Of a stretch of DNA of 64,000 nt, positions 24,752 to 33,831 are shown piece after piece. The stretch comes from Alphaproteobacteria bacterium (GTDB lineage: Bacteria > Pseudomonadota > Alphaproteobacteria > JANSWW01). The notes under the pieces are model-generated. The model saw only the letters and a list, made by a program, of their open reading frames with translations, was not told the origin of the DNA and did not search any database. Location of the stretch: positions 478,300-542,299 of the forward strand of contig JANSWW010000001.1 of the NCBI GenBank assembly GCA_024743275.1, given 5' to 3'. Positions within the stretch are counted from its first letter, which is position 1, and each line of letters begins with the position of its first letter. The translations under genes were made by a program, and so were the position numbers.

Positions 24752-27163
24752 CTAATGCGTGATTAGACCCGGACGATCTTCTTCTTCACCGTCCCGGATC
24801 GGTACTTCCTTCTCCTCCTCCGACTCATCCCATTCAATGGGACTGAGCTTCCCGGCAAGCGCCGCGGCAAGGACCTCGTCGACGCTGGAGACCGGCTTGA
24901 TCTCTAGTCCCTTCTTCACATTGTCCGGGATATCGTCGAGGTCCTTCTCGTTGTCCTGCGGGATCAGCACCGTCTTGATGCCGCCCCGCAAGGCCGCGAG
25001 AAGCTTCTCCTTGAGACCGCCGATCGGCAGCACCCGCCCACGCAGCGTAACCTCGCCGGTCATCGCCACATCACGGTTGACCGGAACGCCGGACAGGACG
25101 GAAACGATCGCCGTGACCATCGCGATCCCGGCGGACGGGCCGTCCTTCGGCGTCGCCCCCTCGGGCACGTGGACGTGGATATCGCTCCTGTTGAAGGAGG
25201 TCGGCTTGATCCCGAAACTCGGGGAGCGGGATTTGACAAAACTCTCGGCCGCCTGGATCGACTCCTTCATGACATCGCCCAGTTTGCCGGTGGCCTGTAC
25301 CCGGCCCTTGCCGCGCACACTGACCGCCTCGATGGTCAGAAGCTCGCCACCGACCTCGGTCCAGGCGAGACCGGTGACCACACCGACCTGGTCCTGTTCC
25401 TCCGCCATCCCGAAGCGATGCTTGTGCACGCCGGCATAGGTCTTGAGATTGCGGCGGGTGACATGCACCGCCTCAGAGCCTTCGGATAGGATCTCCTTGA
25501 CAGCCTTCCGCGTCAGGTTCGCGATCTCGCGCTCCAGGCTCCGCACGCCGGCTTCCCTTGTGTAGTAGCGGATCAGATCCCGCAGCGCCTGGTCCGAGAT
25601 TGTCCATTCCGATTCCGTCAGGCCGTTCTCCTTGACCTGCTTCGGGATCAGATGACGCTTCGCGATCTCGACCTTCTCGTCCTCGGTGTAGCCCGGGATC
25701 CGGATGATCTCCATCCGGTCCAGCAGCGGCTGCGGCATCCGCAGCGAGTTCGCCGTTGTGACGAACATCACGTCGGACAGGTCGTAATCGACCTCGAGAT
25801 AATGGTCGTTGAAGGTCGCGTTTTGTTCCGGATCGAGCACCTCCAACAGGGCCGAGGAAGGATCGCCCCGCCAGTCGGCGCCGAGCTTGTCGATCTCGTC
25901 CAGCAGGAACAGCGGGTTCGACTTCTTCGCCTTCTTCATGCCCTGGATGACCTTGCCGGGCATGGACCCGATATAGGTCCGCCGGTGGCCACGGACTTCC
26001 GCCTCGTCGCGAACGCCGCCCAGGGACATACGCACGAACTCGCGGCCCGTAGCCCGCGCGATCGATTTGCCGAGCGACGTCTTCCCGACGCCGGGAGGGC
26101 CGACGAGGCAGAGGATCGGCCCCTTGATCTTACCGACACGCTGCTGCACGGCGAGGTATTCGAGGATCCGGTCCTTGACCTTCTCAAGCCCGTAGTGATC
26201 GTGGTCGAGCACCTCCTTGGCCGCGTTGATGTCACGCCGGACCTTGCTGCGCCTCTTCCACGGAATGGAGGTCATCCAGTCGAGATAGTTGCGCACCACC
26301 GTCGCCTCGGCCGACATCGGGCTCATATTGCGGAGCTTCTTGAGCTCCTGCATGCATTTCTCGCGGGCTTCCTTGGACAGCTTGGTCTTCTCGATCTTCT
26401 CCTCGAGTTCCGCCGTCTCGTCCTTGCCCTCTTCACCCTCGCCGAGCTCCTTCTGGATCGCCTTCATTTGCTCGTTGAGGTAATACTCGCGCTGGGTCCG
26501 CTCCATCTGGCGCTTGACCCGATTACGGATGCGCTTTTCGACCTGAAGCACACCGATCTCGCCTTCCATGAAACCATAGACGCGCTCAAGTCGTTCGGCG
26601 ACGCTGTTGGCCTCCAGCAGATCCTGTTTTTCCGGGATCTTCAGCGCGAGATGCGAGGCGATCGTATCCGCGAGCTTTGCCGGGTCCTCGATCTGGTTAA
26701 CCGAGACGAGGACCTCAGGCGGGATCTTCTTGTTGAGCTTGATGTACTGCTCGAACTGGCCGACCGCGGCGCGGGCCAGCGCTTCGACCTCGCCGGGATC
26801 GCCGGCGTCGTCTTCCATGACCTCGGCATGGGCCTGGAAGAAATCCTGATTATCGGTGAATTGCGCGACCTTGGCGCGGGCCCCGCCCTCGACCAGCACC
26901 TTGACGGTCTGGTCCGGCAATTTCAGGAGCTGCAGCACGGTGCCGACGGTCCCGACCTCGAACAGGTCCTCGGGCGACGGGTCGTCCATGCCGGCGTCTT
27001 TCTGGGTGACAAGCAGGATCTGCTTGTCGTCGTTCATCACGTCCTCAAGCGCCCGGACGGATTTCTCGCGCCCCACGAAGAGCGGCACGATCATATGCGG
27101 GAACACCACGATGTCCCGCAGCGGCAGCACCGGGAAAGTTCCGCCATGTTTCAAGTCGTACAT
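24752..27163 (-). CDS. lon: Lon ATP-dependent protease
   Basis: 803 residues, usual LonA length. N-terminal substrate domain begins FPVLPLRDIVVFPHM; the AAA+ Walker A is GPPGVGKT at residues 355–362 with Walker B FLLDEIDK; the proteolytic domain holds the Ser of KDGPSAGIAM and the Lys of GGLKEKLLAA. Lon degrades misfolded and regulatory proteins in the cytoplasm. The minus-strand order tig–clpP–clpX–lon–hup is a well-known conserved neighbourhood. The C-terminus is an acidic tail (ESEEEKEV) beyond the usual end, of unclear purpose. Confidence 0.98.
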   Translation of the reverse strand: MYDLKHGGTFPVLPLRDIVVFPHMIVPLFVGREKSVRALEDVMNDDKQILLVTQKDAGMDDPSPEDLFEVGTVGTVLQLLKLPDQTVKVLVEGGARAKVAQFTDNQDFFQAHAEVMEDDAGDPGEVEALARAAVGQFEQYIKLNKKIPPEVLVSVNQIEDPAKLADTIASHLALKIPEKQDLLEANSVAERLERVYGFMEGEIGVLQVEKRIRNRVKRQMERTQREYYLNEQMKAIQKELGEGEEGKDETAELEEKIEKTKLSKEAREKCMQELKKLRNMSPMSAEATVVRNYLDWMTSIPWKRRSKVRRDINAAKEVLDHDHYGLEKVKDRILEYLAVQQRVGKIKGPILCLVGPPGVGKTSLGKSIARATGREFVRMSLGGVRDEAEVRGHRRTYIGSMPGKVIQGMKKAKKSNPLFLLDEIDKLGADWRGDPSSALLEVLDPEQNATFNDHYLEVDYDLSDVMFVTTANSLRMPQPLLDRMEIIRIPGYTEDEKVEIAKRHLIPKQVKENGLTESEWTISDQALRDLIRYYTREAGVRSLEREIANLTRKAVKEILSEGSEAVHVTRRNLKTYAGVHKHRFGMAEEQDQVGVVTGLAWTEVGGELLTIEAVSVRGKGRVQATGKLGDVMKESIQAAESFVKSRSPSFGIKPTSFNRSDIHVHVPEGATPKDGPSAGIAMVTAIVSVLSGVPVNRDVAMTGEVTLRGRVLPIGGLKEKLLAALRGGIKTVLIPQDNEKDLDDIPDNVKKGLEIKPVSSVDEVLAAALAGKLSPIEWDESEEEKEVPIRDGEEEDRPGLITH

Positions 27164-27466
27164 TGACCCTCATCTCACGGTCTTAGGATAGGGACGAACC
27201 CCGCACTGTGCGGCGGTCCGCTGAGCAGGCGCCGGCCACCTAACGGCCAGCCGGCCCGGCTTCGTTACTTATTGAAGTGGCGTTCCGCCCCGGCAGCGTC
27301 AAGGCAAGCTCTCCGGTCCGGATGCGCCTGCCACGCGGCCGAACCGCACAGCCGGGCTCCGAACGGAGCGGAGCCCTCCCCATTTGCCCGACCCCCAAAT
27401 CAAACGGATGGCCGTTACCCCTGTCACGTTGTCCTGTCCTAGGTGCGTGCTGCCCTAGGCGCTGCC
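27164..27466. other. clpX–lon intergenic region with a 12-base tandem repeat
   Basis: About 300 bases with no credible gene. It should hold the lon promoter; I see no consensus heat-shock or housekeeping boxes. At 27449–27472 a 12-base unit GCTGCCCTAGGC is repeated exactly twice, and the clpX stop codon (minus strand TAG) lies inside the second copy. Confidence 0.55.
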
Positions 27467-28735
27467 CTAGGCGCTTGTCGTCGCATCCTTGTTGCGTTCG
27501 CTGTGCACATAGAGCGGTTTCGCCTTGCCCTCGACCACCTCGCGGTTGATGGCGATCTCGTCGATCCCCTCCAGCCCCGGCAGTTCGAACATCGGATCGA
27601 GCAGGATGTTCTCCAGGATCGACCGCAGCCCCCGGGCCCCGGTCTTCCGGGCGATCGCCTTGTGGGCCACCCCTTTCAGGGCGTCCTCGGAGAAATTCAG
27701 GCTGACTTCCTCCATCTCGAACAGGCGCTGATACTGCTTGACCAGGGCGTTCTTCGGCTGGGTCAGGATTTCGACCAGGGCGTCCTCGTCGAGATCGTCC
27801 AGCGTCGCGATCACCGGCAGGCGGCCGATGAACTCCGGGATCAGACCGAATTTCAGCAGATCCTCCGGCTCCACGCTGCGGAGGATCTCGCCGGTCGGCT
27901 TGTCCTCCTGGGTGCGGACATCCGCGTTGAACCCGATCGACGTGCCCTTGCCGCGCTGCTGGATGATCTTGTCCAGACCCGCGAAGGCGCCGCCGCAGAT
28001 GAACAGGATATTGGTCGTGTCCACCTGCAGGAATTCCTGCTGCGGATGCTTCCGGCCACCCTGGGGCGGAACCGACGCCACGGTCCCTTCCATGATCTTC
28101 AGGAGCGCCTGCTGCACCCCCTCGCCGCTGACATCGCGGGTGATCGACGGGTTGTCGGACTTGCGGGAAATCTTGTCGACCTCGTCGATATAGACGATGC
28201 CGCGCTGCGCCCGTTCGACATTATAATCGGCCGCCTGAAGCAGTTTGAGGATGATGTTCTCGACATCCTCCCCGACATAACCAGCCTCGGTCAGCGTCGT
28301 GGCGTCCGCCATGGTGAAGGGCACGTCGATGATCCGGGCAAGTGTCTGCGCCAGCAGCGTCTTACCGCAACCGGTCGGTCCGACCAGCATGATGTTCGAC
28401 TTGGCGAGCTCGACGTCACTGTTCTTCGAATCGTGTGCAAGCCGTTTGTAGTGGTTGTGTACCGCCACCGAGAGGATGCGTTTGGCGTGCCCCTGTCCGA
28501 TCACGTAATCGTCCAGGACACGGTTGATTTCTTGCGGGGTCGGCACCCCATCGGAGGATTTCACCAAATTCGATTTGTGCTCTTCGCGGATGATATCCAT
28601 GCACAATTCAACGCATTCATCGCAGATGAACACGGTCGGACCGGCGATCAGCTTCCTCACCTCATGCTGGCTTTTCCCGCAGAACGAACAATACAGCGTG
28701 TTCTTCGAGTCGCCATTTCCGGATTTGCTGCTCAA
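27467..28735 (-). CDS. clpX: ClpX, ATP-binding unfoldase of ClpXP
   Basis: 422 residues, full length. The N-terminal zinc domain has Cys16, Cys19, Cys38 and Cys41 (YCSFCGKS and ICDECVELC). The AAA+ part contains Walker A GPTGCGKT, Walker [10 protein letters not shown] and the ClpP-docking IGF-like tripeptide region ([13 protein letters not shown] is the sensor-adjacent segment). ClpX unfolds tagged substrates and feeds them to ClpP, which is encoded about 200 bases upstream on the same strand. In alphaproteobacteria ClpXP degrades cell-cycle regulators, which is relevant to the DivK/PleD genes in this window. Confidence 0.98.
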   Translation of the reverse strand: MSSKSGNGDSKNTLYCSFCGKSQHEVRKLIAGPTVFICDECVELCMDIIREEHKSNLVKSSDGVPTPQEINRVLDDYVIGQGHAKRILSVAVHNHYKRLAHDSKNSDVELAKSNIMLVGPTGCGKTLLAQTLARIIDVPFTMADATTLTEAGYVGEDVENIILKLLQAADYNVERAQRGIVYIDEVDKISRKSDNPSITRDVSGEGVQQALLKIMEGTVASVPPQGGRKHPQQEFLQVDTTNILFICGGAFAGLDKIIQQRGKGTSIGFNADVRTQEDKPTGEILRSVEPEDLLKFGLIPEFIGRLPVIATLDDLDEDALVEILTQPKNALVKQYQRLFEMEEVSLNFSEDALKGVAHKAIARKTGARGLRSILENILLDPMFELPGLEGIDEIAINREVVEGKAKPLYVHSERNKDATTSA

Positions 28736-28895
28736 GACTGTCTCCGTACGCTCCGGCTTCCGCGCGGCACAGGACTTTGCCGCCGGACGATCATGTTAGC
28801 CGCACCTTTTGAGTTCGCTCAAACGAAATTTGCGGCTGAATCCGTTCGGATAGTTGTAAGTTCCGTTCAATTCGGCGCGAAATCGGCGCGCCAAC

Positions 28896-28922
28896 GGGGG
28901 CATTCGCGGAACGAACGCCCCC
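28896..28922 (-). terminator. Hairpin between clpP and clpX
   Basis: On the minus strand the arms GGGGGCGTTCG and CGAATGCCCCC form an 11-pair stem (one G:T pair) around TTCCG, directly after the clpP stop. No T-run follows, so it could be an attenuator, an mRNA-stabilising 3' hairpin or a processing site that sets the clpP:clpX ratio. The rest of the 206-base gap shows nothing else. Confidence 0.45.
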
Positions 28923-28941
28923 GAATCAACGGCTTGTGACA

Positions 28942-29580
28942 TTACGACGCCGGGTTTTCGTCCGTGCTTTCCGGCCGGTTCGCGACGACTTCGTCGATGA
29001 TGCCGAAATCGAGGGCCTCGCCCGGAGTCATGAAGCGGTCCCGTTCCAGGGCCTCGGCGATCACCTCGACGTCCTGGCCGGTATGGCGCGAGTAGATCTC
29101 GTTCAAGCGCTGGCGGACGGCCAGGATCTCACGGGCGTGGATCTCGATGTCCGTCGCCTGGCCCTGGGCGCCGCCGGAGGGCTGGTGGACCATGATCCGC
29201 GCATTCGGCAGGGCGTGACGCTTGCCTTTGGCGCCGGCCGCGAGCAGCAGCGAGCCCATCGAGGCGGCCTGACCGATGCAGACCGTCGTCACGTCGGGAC
29301 GGATGAACTGCATCGTGTCGTACATCGCGAGACCGGAGGTGACCACACCGCCCGGCGAGTTGATGTAGAAGGAAATGTCCTTGGTCGGGTTTTCCGACTC
29401 GAGGAACAGGAGCTGGGCACAGATCAGGCTCGAGACATGGTCGTTGACCGGGCCCGTCAGGAAGATGATGCGCTCCTTCAGAAGGCGGGAATAGATATCG
29501 AAGGACCGCTCGCCCCGACTGGTCTGCTCGACGACCATCGGGACCAGGGTGTTCATGGTGAAATCGGCGACGTTGGACAT
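28942..29580 (-). CDS. clpP: ClpP, ATP-dependent Clp protease proteolytic subunit
   Basis: 212 residues. Catalytic Ser107 lies in GQAASMGS, His132 in MVHQPSG, and the Asp in the [15 protein letters not shown] region; the oxyanion-loop NSPGG (residues 74–78) is present. ClpP forms the barrel protease that partners ClpX. The N-terminal segment [11 protein letters not shown] is the typical axial-loop start. It sits between trigger factor (upstream, with a terminator between) and clpX (downstream). Confidence 0.98.
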   Translation of the reverse strand: MSNVADFTMNTLVPMVVEQTSRGERSFDIYSRLLKERIIFLTGPVNDHVSSLICAQLLFLESENPTKDISFYINSPGGVVTSGLAMYDTMQFIRPDVTTVCIGQAASMGSLLLAAGAKGKRHALPNARIMVHQPSGGAQGQATDIEIHAREILAVRQRLNEIYSRHTGQDVEVIAEALERDRFMTPGEALDFGIIDEVVANRPESTDENPAS

Positions 29581-29683
29581 CAGCGTTTAAGCCTTCTTTT
29601 CCGGTCGGTTGGCGACGGGGAGCGGCACCCCCGCCAGGCGTTCGTCGCTAATATGGCTACCTGCTCCGCCCTACGGAAGTCCA

Positions 29684-29718
29684 TAAAAGAAAACGGGGGC
29701 AGAATGACCCGCCCCCGT
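29684..29718 (-). terminator. Rho-independent terminator after trigger factor
   Basis: On the minus strand, ACGGGGGC and GCCCCCGT pair around GGGTCATTCT and are followed by TTTTCTTTT: a classic intrinsic terminator 30 bases past the tig stop. It separates tig from clpP. Confidence 0.85.
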
Positions 29719-29747
29719 CGTCGAACAACTTTCCGAGACGCGACGGA

Positions 29748-31127
29748 TCAGGCCGCTTCCTCTTCGTCGTCCTCGTCCATTTTGAACAGCTCTTCCGGCG
29801 TGACCGACTTCTCTTCGATCGTCGCCATCTCGGCGATGAAGTCGATGACCTTGTCCTCGAACAGCGGCGCCCGGATCTGGGCCATCGCCTGCGGGTTGGA
29901 TTGCAGGAACTGGATCACCTGCTGCTCCTGGCCCGGATACTTGCTGGCCTCCTGATACATCGCCCGCTGGGCTTCGTCCTCGCTCACCTCGATGGTGTTG
30001 AGGCGGGCCACTTCGGAAAGCAGCAGACCCAGCTTCACCCGCCGCTCGGCGATCTTGCGGTATTCCGCCTTGTCCTCGTCGGAGAGGTCCTTATCCGCCG
30101 CGCCTTCTTCGTGGCTGTGGTCGTGGTCGTGGTCGTGGTCATGATCGTGATCATGGTTGTGCTCGTTCTTGTCGGCGGCGACCTGGGCGACGATTGCTTG
30201 ATACTCGTTGTCGACCATCTGCGGCGGCAGCTCGAAGCTGTGATTATCGTCGAGCTTATCGAGCATATCCCGCTTCATCTTGGCGCGCGAAGCCTGTCCG
30301 AACTCCTGCTCGATCTGGCCACGGACGATGCCTTTGAGCGCCTCGAGATCGTCGAAGCCGAGGGTCTTGGCGAACTCATCGTCGATGGTGGTTTCGGCCG
30401 GTTCCTTAACCTCCTTCACCGTCACCGAGAACTTCGCCGGTTTGCCCTGCAGGTCGGCCGCGCCGTAATCGTCCGGGAAAGTGACGTCGACGGTCTTCTC
30501 GTCGCCCGCCTTGGCACCGGTGAGCTGGTCCTCGAAGCCCGGGATGAACTGACCGCCGCCGATTTCCAGCGGGACGTCCTCACCGCTAAGCCGCTCGTCG
30601 GCCGTGCCGTCGAGTTCGCCGCTGAAGGAGATCACGAGCTGATCGCCCTCCTTGGCTTCCCGCTCGACCGTGGCGAAGGTCTTCTGCTGCTCGGCGATCC
30701 GCTCCAGGCCCTTCTGGACCTCCTCGTCGGTGACCTCGGCCTTCGGTTGCTCGACGGTAATCGTCGCGAAGTCGACCGGCAGGATCTCCGGCATCGCCTC
30801 GAATTCCACCTTGTAGACAAGGTCCTGGCCCTTATCGAAGCTGGTCACCTCGACCTTCGGTTGACCGGCCGGGCGGTCGCCGGTGTCGGTCACGGCCTTC
30901 TCGGACGTCTCCTGGATCGTCTGCTCCAGGATCTCGCCGAGCATGGAGTCGCCGAAGCGCTTCTTCAGCATGCTCATCGGCACCTTGCCGGGGCGGAAGC
31001 CGGGCAGCTGGATTTGATCTTTCATCTCCTCGAGCCGCGCCTCGATCTTCGCTTCGAGTTCGGCGGCGGTGACGGTCACGGAGATTTCGCGGGAGAGACC
31101 TTCCGTCTTAACGGCTTCAACTTGCAT
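29748..31127 (-). CDS. tig: Trigger factor with a His-Asp repeat insert
   Basis: 459 residues. The ribosome-binding signature is GFRPGKVPMSMLKKRFG (about residues 44–60), followed by the PPIase domain (GDQLVISFSGELDG ... FEDQLTGAKAGDEKTV) and the C-terminal chaperone arms. Trigger factor captures nascent chains at the ribosome exit. The oddity is an insert about residue 325 to 345, HNHDHDHDHDHDHDHSH, with six D-H units and nine His in all, in the C-terminal domain. Such runs bind Ni, Zn, Co or Cu in other proteins. The C-terminus is very acidic (EDDEEEAA). Confidence 0.96.
   Translation of the reverse strand: MQVEAVKTEGLSREISVTVTAAELEAKIEARLEEMKDQIQLPGFRPGKVPMSMLKKRFGDSMLGEILEQTIQETSEKAVTDTGDRPAGQPKVEVTSFDKGQDLVYKVEFEAMPEILPVDFATITVEQPKAEVTDEEVQKGLERIAEQQKTFATVEREAKEGDQLVISFSGELDGTADERLSGEDVPLEIGGGQFIPGFEDQLTGAKAGDEKTVDVTFPDDYGAADLQGKPAKFSVTVKEVKEPAETTIDDEFAKTLGFDDLEALKGIVRGQIEQEFGQASRAKMKRDMLDKLDDNHSFELPPQMVDNEYQAIVAQVAADKNEHNHDHDHDHDHDHDHSHEEGAADKDLSDEDKAEYRKIAERRVKLGLLLSEVARLNTIEVSEDEAQRAMYQEASKYPGQEQQVIQFLQSNPQAMAQIRAPLFEDKVIDFIAEMATIEEKSVTPEELFKMDEDDEEEAA
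30111..30161 (-). repeat. In-frame His-Asp codon repeat inside trigger factor
   Basis: A short tandem repeat of the two-codon unit GAC/GAT-CAC/CAT (six units), flanked by CAC-AAC and AGC-CAC. Codon variation at one end (GAT, CAT) and uniform GAC-CAC at the other suggest recent slippage expansion of an older His-rich segment. Confidence 0.8.
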
Positions 31128-31209
31128 GGGGTAAGGATCCGAGGTTGCTGATGGGTCGGGCTGAACGGTTCACACCAAATACAAAAACCTAGCCCCCGTC
31201 GGGCGGTCA

Positions 31210-31294
31210 TGGTGCGGGCGGAGGGACTTGAACCCCCACGGCTTGCGCCACAGGTACCTAAAACCTGCGTGTCTACCAATTCCACCACGCCCGC
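31210..31294 (-). tRNA. tRNA-Leu (anticodon TAG)
   Basis: Minus strand, 85 bases with encoded CCA. GCGGGCG acceptor, D-arm with GGTAGACAC, anticodon stem CAGGT/ACCTG with loop TTTAGGT (anticodon TAG), a variable arm (TGGCGCAAGCCGT) as in class II tRNAs, and GGGGG-TTCAAGT-CCCTC T-arm. It lies between the NAD(P)HX repair gene and trigger factor. Confidence 0.96.
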
Positions 31295-31416
31295 GACGAA
31301 GGACGCTCCCCACCGTGCGGTCGCATGACGCGAGCCGACCACGAGAGGAAGCGGGTGCTTAACGCATCCGGCGCTTGCCTGCAAGGGGAGTCGGAGCGGC
31401 GAAACCGGCTCGCCGA

Positions 31417-32859
31417 TCAGATCGCCGGAATGGCGGCGGCGATTTCCTCGGGCAGGCGTGCTTGATGGCCGGCCAGACCATGCCGATAGACCGCGCAGCA
31501 GGCCGCTTCGAAGGGCGGCATCCCGGTGGCCAGCAGGGTCGCCAGCAGGCCGGCGAGCACGTCGCCGGAGCCCGCCACCGCCAATGTCTCCGGGGCGTTG
31601 CTGTTGACCGCGGCACGCCCGTCCGGGGCGGCGATCACCGTATCCCGGCCCTTCAACACGACAACGGTGTTGGTCGCGGCGGCCGCCTGGCGGGCCCGGC
31701 TCAGCTTGTCGCCGGCGATGTCCGGAAACAGGCTGGCGAATTCACCCTCATGGGGGGTGAGCACGATGGCCCCGCCATGATTGGCCAGGTCCGACGCCCG
31801 GCCGGCGAGCGCGGTCAAGGCGCCGGCGTCCAGCACCATGGGCACGCCGGACTTGGTCAGATTGAGCACTTCCGTCGCGACCACCGGGGTCGGGTGCGCC
31901 CCGGGTCCGATGACCAACGCTTGCGCCTTGTCTGGATCGAGGTCCGGCACCTCGCCGGCCACCACCATGCCCGGTTCCGCCTGCATCAGGGCAAGCCGGC
32001 AGGTGCTGTCCGCGACCACGGCGACATAGCCTGCCCCGGCATGACGCGCCCCGGCACAGACCAGACGGGCCGCCCCCGGCATGGTGCCGGCGATCATGAT
32101 GACATGGCCGCGCTGGTATTTGTGGGCGGACGGGTCCGCGGCCGGCAGCAGATGGCGCCAGACCCCCGGGCCGTTCTCGACCGTCTGCGGGCGAATACCG
32201 TCTAGGACTGGGGCCGGGATGCCGATGTCGACAACCTCGGTCACGCCGCAAAGGCTGCGTCCCGGCTCCAACAGATGGCCCGGCTTGCCCCGGAAGAAGG
32301 TGACGGTAACGTCGGCGGCGAGCGCGTCGCCCATGATCTCGCCGGTGGCCCCGTTGACCCCGCTCGGCAGATCGACCGCCAACACGGCGGCACCGCTGCG
32401 CCGGACCCGGTCGAACATCGCCTTTATAGCGGCGTCGACCTCCCGGGCGAGACCGGCGCCGAAGACCGCGTCGACCACGAGATCGTCCGGCCCGAGGGTC
32501 ACGTCGTCGATACCGATCACCTTGCCGCCGCCATTGAGCCATTTCGAGGCCGCCACCAAGGCGTCGCCGCGCAGCTTGCCGTCGGGGACCGCCGCCACAG
32601 CCCAGACCGGCCAGCCCAGCTCCCGCAAAAGACGGGCGACCACATAGCCGTCGCCGCCATTGTTGCCGGGGCCGCATAGGACGACCGTCGAGCGCTTCAG
32701 GAAATGGCGCCGAAGGATGGTCACGATCCCCTCCCCCGCGCGCAGCATGAGCTGATAGCCGGGTGTACCGGAATCGATGGTGGCCTGGTCCGCCTTTCCC
32801 ATTTCCTCCGGCGTCAGGAGGGCATGGGCGCGGTGATGGAGGGGAGCGATATCGTTCAT
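31417..32859 (-). CDS. nnr: Bifunctional NAD(P)H-hydrate repair enzyme (epimerase + ADP-dependent dehydratase)
   Basis: 480 residues from ATG 32859, chosen because upstream residues are not conserved and the standard start begins just before LLTPEEMGKAD. The N-terminal YjeF_N epimerase domain has CGPGNNGGDGYVVARLL; the C-terminal YjeF/ribokinase-like dehydratase has VLTPHEGEFASLFPD and VAGSGDVLAGLLATLLA. It repairs damaged NADHX/NADPHX. The ribosome site (CCAGGCC) is weak. No operon partner is obvious; tRNA-Leu follows about 120 bases downstream. Confidence 0.95.
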   Translation of the reverse strand: MNDIAPLHHRAHALLTPEEMGKADQATIDSGTPGYQLMLRAGEGIVTILRRHFLKRSTVVLCGPGNNGGDGYVVARLLRELGWPVWAVAAVPDGKLRGDALVAASKWLNGGGKVIGIDDVTLGPDDLVVDAVFGAGLAREVDAAIKAMFDRVRRSGAAVLAVDLPSGVNGATGEIMGDALAADVTVTFFRGKPGHLLEPGRSLCGVTEVVDIGIPAPVLDGIRPQTVENGPGVWRHLLPAADPSAHKYQRGHVIMIAGTMPGAARLVCAGARHAGAGYVAVVADSTCRLALMQAEPGMVVAGEVPDLDPDKAQALVIGPGAHPTPVVATEVLNLTKSGVPMVLDAGALTALAGRASDLANHGGAIVLTPHEGEFASLFPDIAGDKLSRARQAAAATNTVVVLKGRDTVIAAPDGRAAVNSNAPETLAVAGSGDVLAGLLATLLATGMPPFEAACCAVYRHGLAGHQARLPEEIAAAIPAI

Positions 32860-32942
32860 GGCCTGGACTTTAGAACGGGGATGAGGCGGGCGCCACACCA
32901 CAACGGCGTTTGAAGGACGATTCGTCCGCGCTGAGGCCAGCC

Positions 32943-32971
32943 TTGAAATGCGCACGAAATGCGCCTATTGT
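32943..32971 (+). promoter_or_regulatory. Housekeeping-type promoter with a palindrome in the spacer
   Basis: TTGAAA (32943–32948), exact 17-base spacer, then TATTGT (32966–32971). The spacer itself holds the inverted repeat GCGCA-cgaaa-TGCGC (32950–32964), a natural place for repressor binding. It points at the small gene beginning at 33010 (39 bases from the -10). Confidence 0.55.
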
Positions 32972-33009
32972 TATGTCATAAAAATGAAACATTTTAGAGG
33001 AACACCCCG

Positions 33010-33186
33010 ATGTATAGATTCATGATCGGCCTGCGTTCGCTCCTGGGGTGGCACAGTCACCCGGATATGATGCGAAACCAGGAACACAGCAAATCCGAGG
33101 ATGAGGCGTTCGACCGCGTTCTCCATCCGGAACTCCGAGATGCCTCAAAGCCCGCGCCGCATGAAAGAGAACTGCGCCCGCACTGA
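33010..33186 (+). CDS. Small protein, 58 residues, unknown
   Basis: ATG 33010 has GAGGA about nine bases upstream and a good promoter before it. The peptide starts MYRFMIGLRSLLGWHSHPD, a short amphipathic or hydrophobic opening, followed by a charged, His/Glu/Arg-rich tail ending HERELRPH. It matches nothing I know. Third codon positions are GC-rich (ggc ctg cgt tcg ctc ctg), supporting coding. It converges on the haem-b membrane protein gene, stopping 10 bases short of its stop. Its brevity explains why automatic callers may miss it. Confidence 0.45.
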   Translation: MYRFMIGLRSLLGWHSHPDMMRNQEHSKSEDEAFDRVLHPELRDASKPAPHERELRPH

Positions 33187-33196
33187 TCCGGTGGTG

Positions 33197-33826
33197 TTAT
33201 CCGACGCGCCGACGCGACCGTCCCGCCCATGCCTTGAGGTCCATGACCACCTTCGCGGTCGCGATGATCGCCAGGGCGCAGAGAGCGGCCTTCGATAAGG
33301 TCTCCATGGTGCCCTCGATCAACAAGGCGTGGATCGCGCTGCACAAGACGGCGAGCGACACCAGGGACGTGTGGCCCAGGCGCCATGTCCTTGCTTTGAA
33401 CGGCAACCACTGCCGCAAGGCGGCCAAGAGCGCGGCCCCGAAAACAGCCCACATTGCGATCGCCCCCCACTCCGAGAACGGCGTCGGCGACCGGAATAGC
33501 AGGACATCGATCACATCGGGTGGGCTGGTGATCCACAGGAAGGCGACATGGATGACCACCGCGCCGACCAGAAACCCGCCGATCACACGATGGACCGTCC
33601 GCCCGCGCCGTGCGGGCAGCCCTGGCAGATAGCCCCCCGCCAGCAAGGGCTGAACCAGCATCAGCGCCAGCGCGACGATGCCGGCGAACCCGGCCGCGAC
33701 ATAGATGGGATCGCGCCAGGCGAGCAGCGGACTGGTCGCCGCCGCCGCGATCGGCACAAACACGGCGATCCCGAGCGCGGTCCAGATCAGACCCTTGCGC
33801 GCCCGGCCCATCTCCTTTGACAACAC
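33197..33826 (-). CDS. Ferric-reductase-like haem-b transmembrane protein
   Basis: 209 residues, about six membrane helices (first GLIWTALGIAVFVPIAAAA). His residues in helices, HRVIGGFLVGAVVIHVAFL and LGHTSLVSLAVLCSAIH, are placed as the paired ligands of a bis-haem-b cytochrome of the ferric-reductase-like or b561 type, likely passing electrons across the inner membrane. The previous gene on this strand is a Tat-exported dioxygenase-like protein ending five bases before its start, so the two form an operon. The redox partner is not evident. Confidence 0.8.
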   Translation of the reverse strand: MLSKEMGRARKGLIWTALGIAVFVPIAAAATSPLLAWRDPIYVAAGFAGIVALALMLVQPLLAGGYLPGLPARRGRTVHRVIGGFLVGAVVIHVAFLWITSPPDVIDVLLFRSPTPFSEWGAIAMWAVFGAALLAALRQWLPFKARTWRLGHTSLVSLAVLCSAIHALLIEGTMETLSKAALCALAIIATAKVVMDLKAWAGRSRRRVG

Positions 33827-33831
33827 GCGGA

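Noticed and set aside
25652..27166. Long open frame opposite lon (504 codons on the plus strand).
   Set aside because: Fully antisense to a textbook Lon; rich in His/Arg/Leu repeats typical of mirrored GC-rich codons, with no recognised domain.
30111..30161. Repeat considered as a CRISPR or minisatellite unit.
   Set aside because: Six-base coding units in frame within trigger factor, no spacers.
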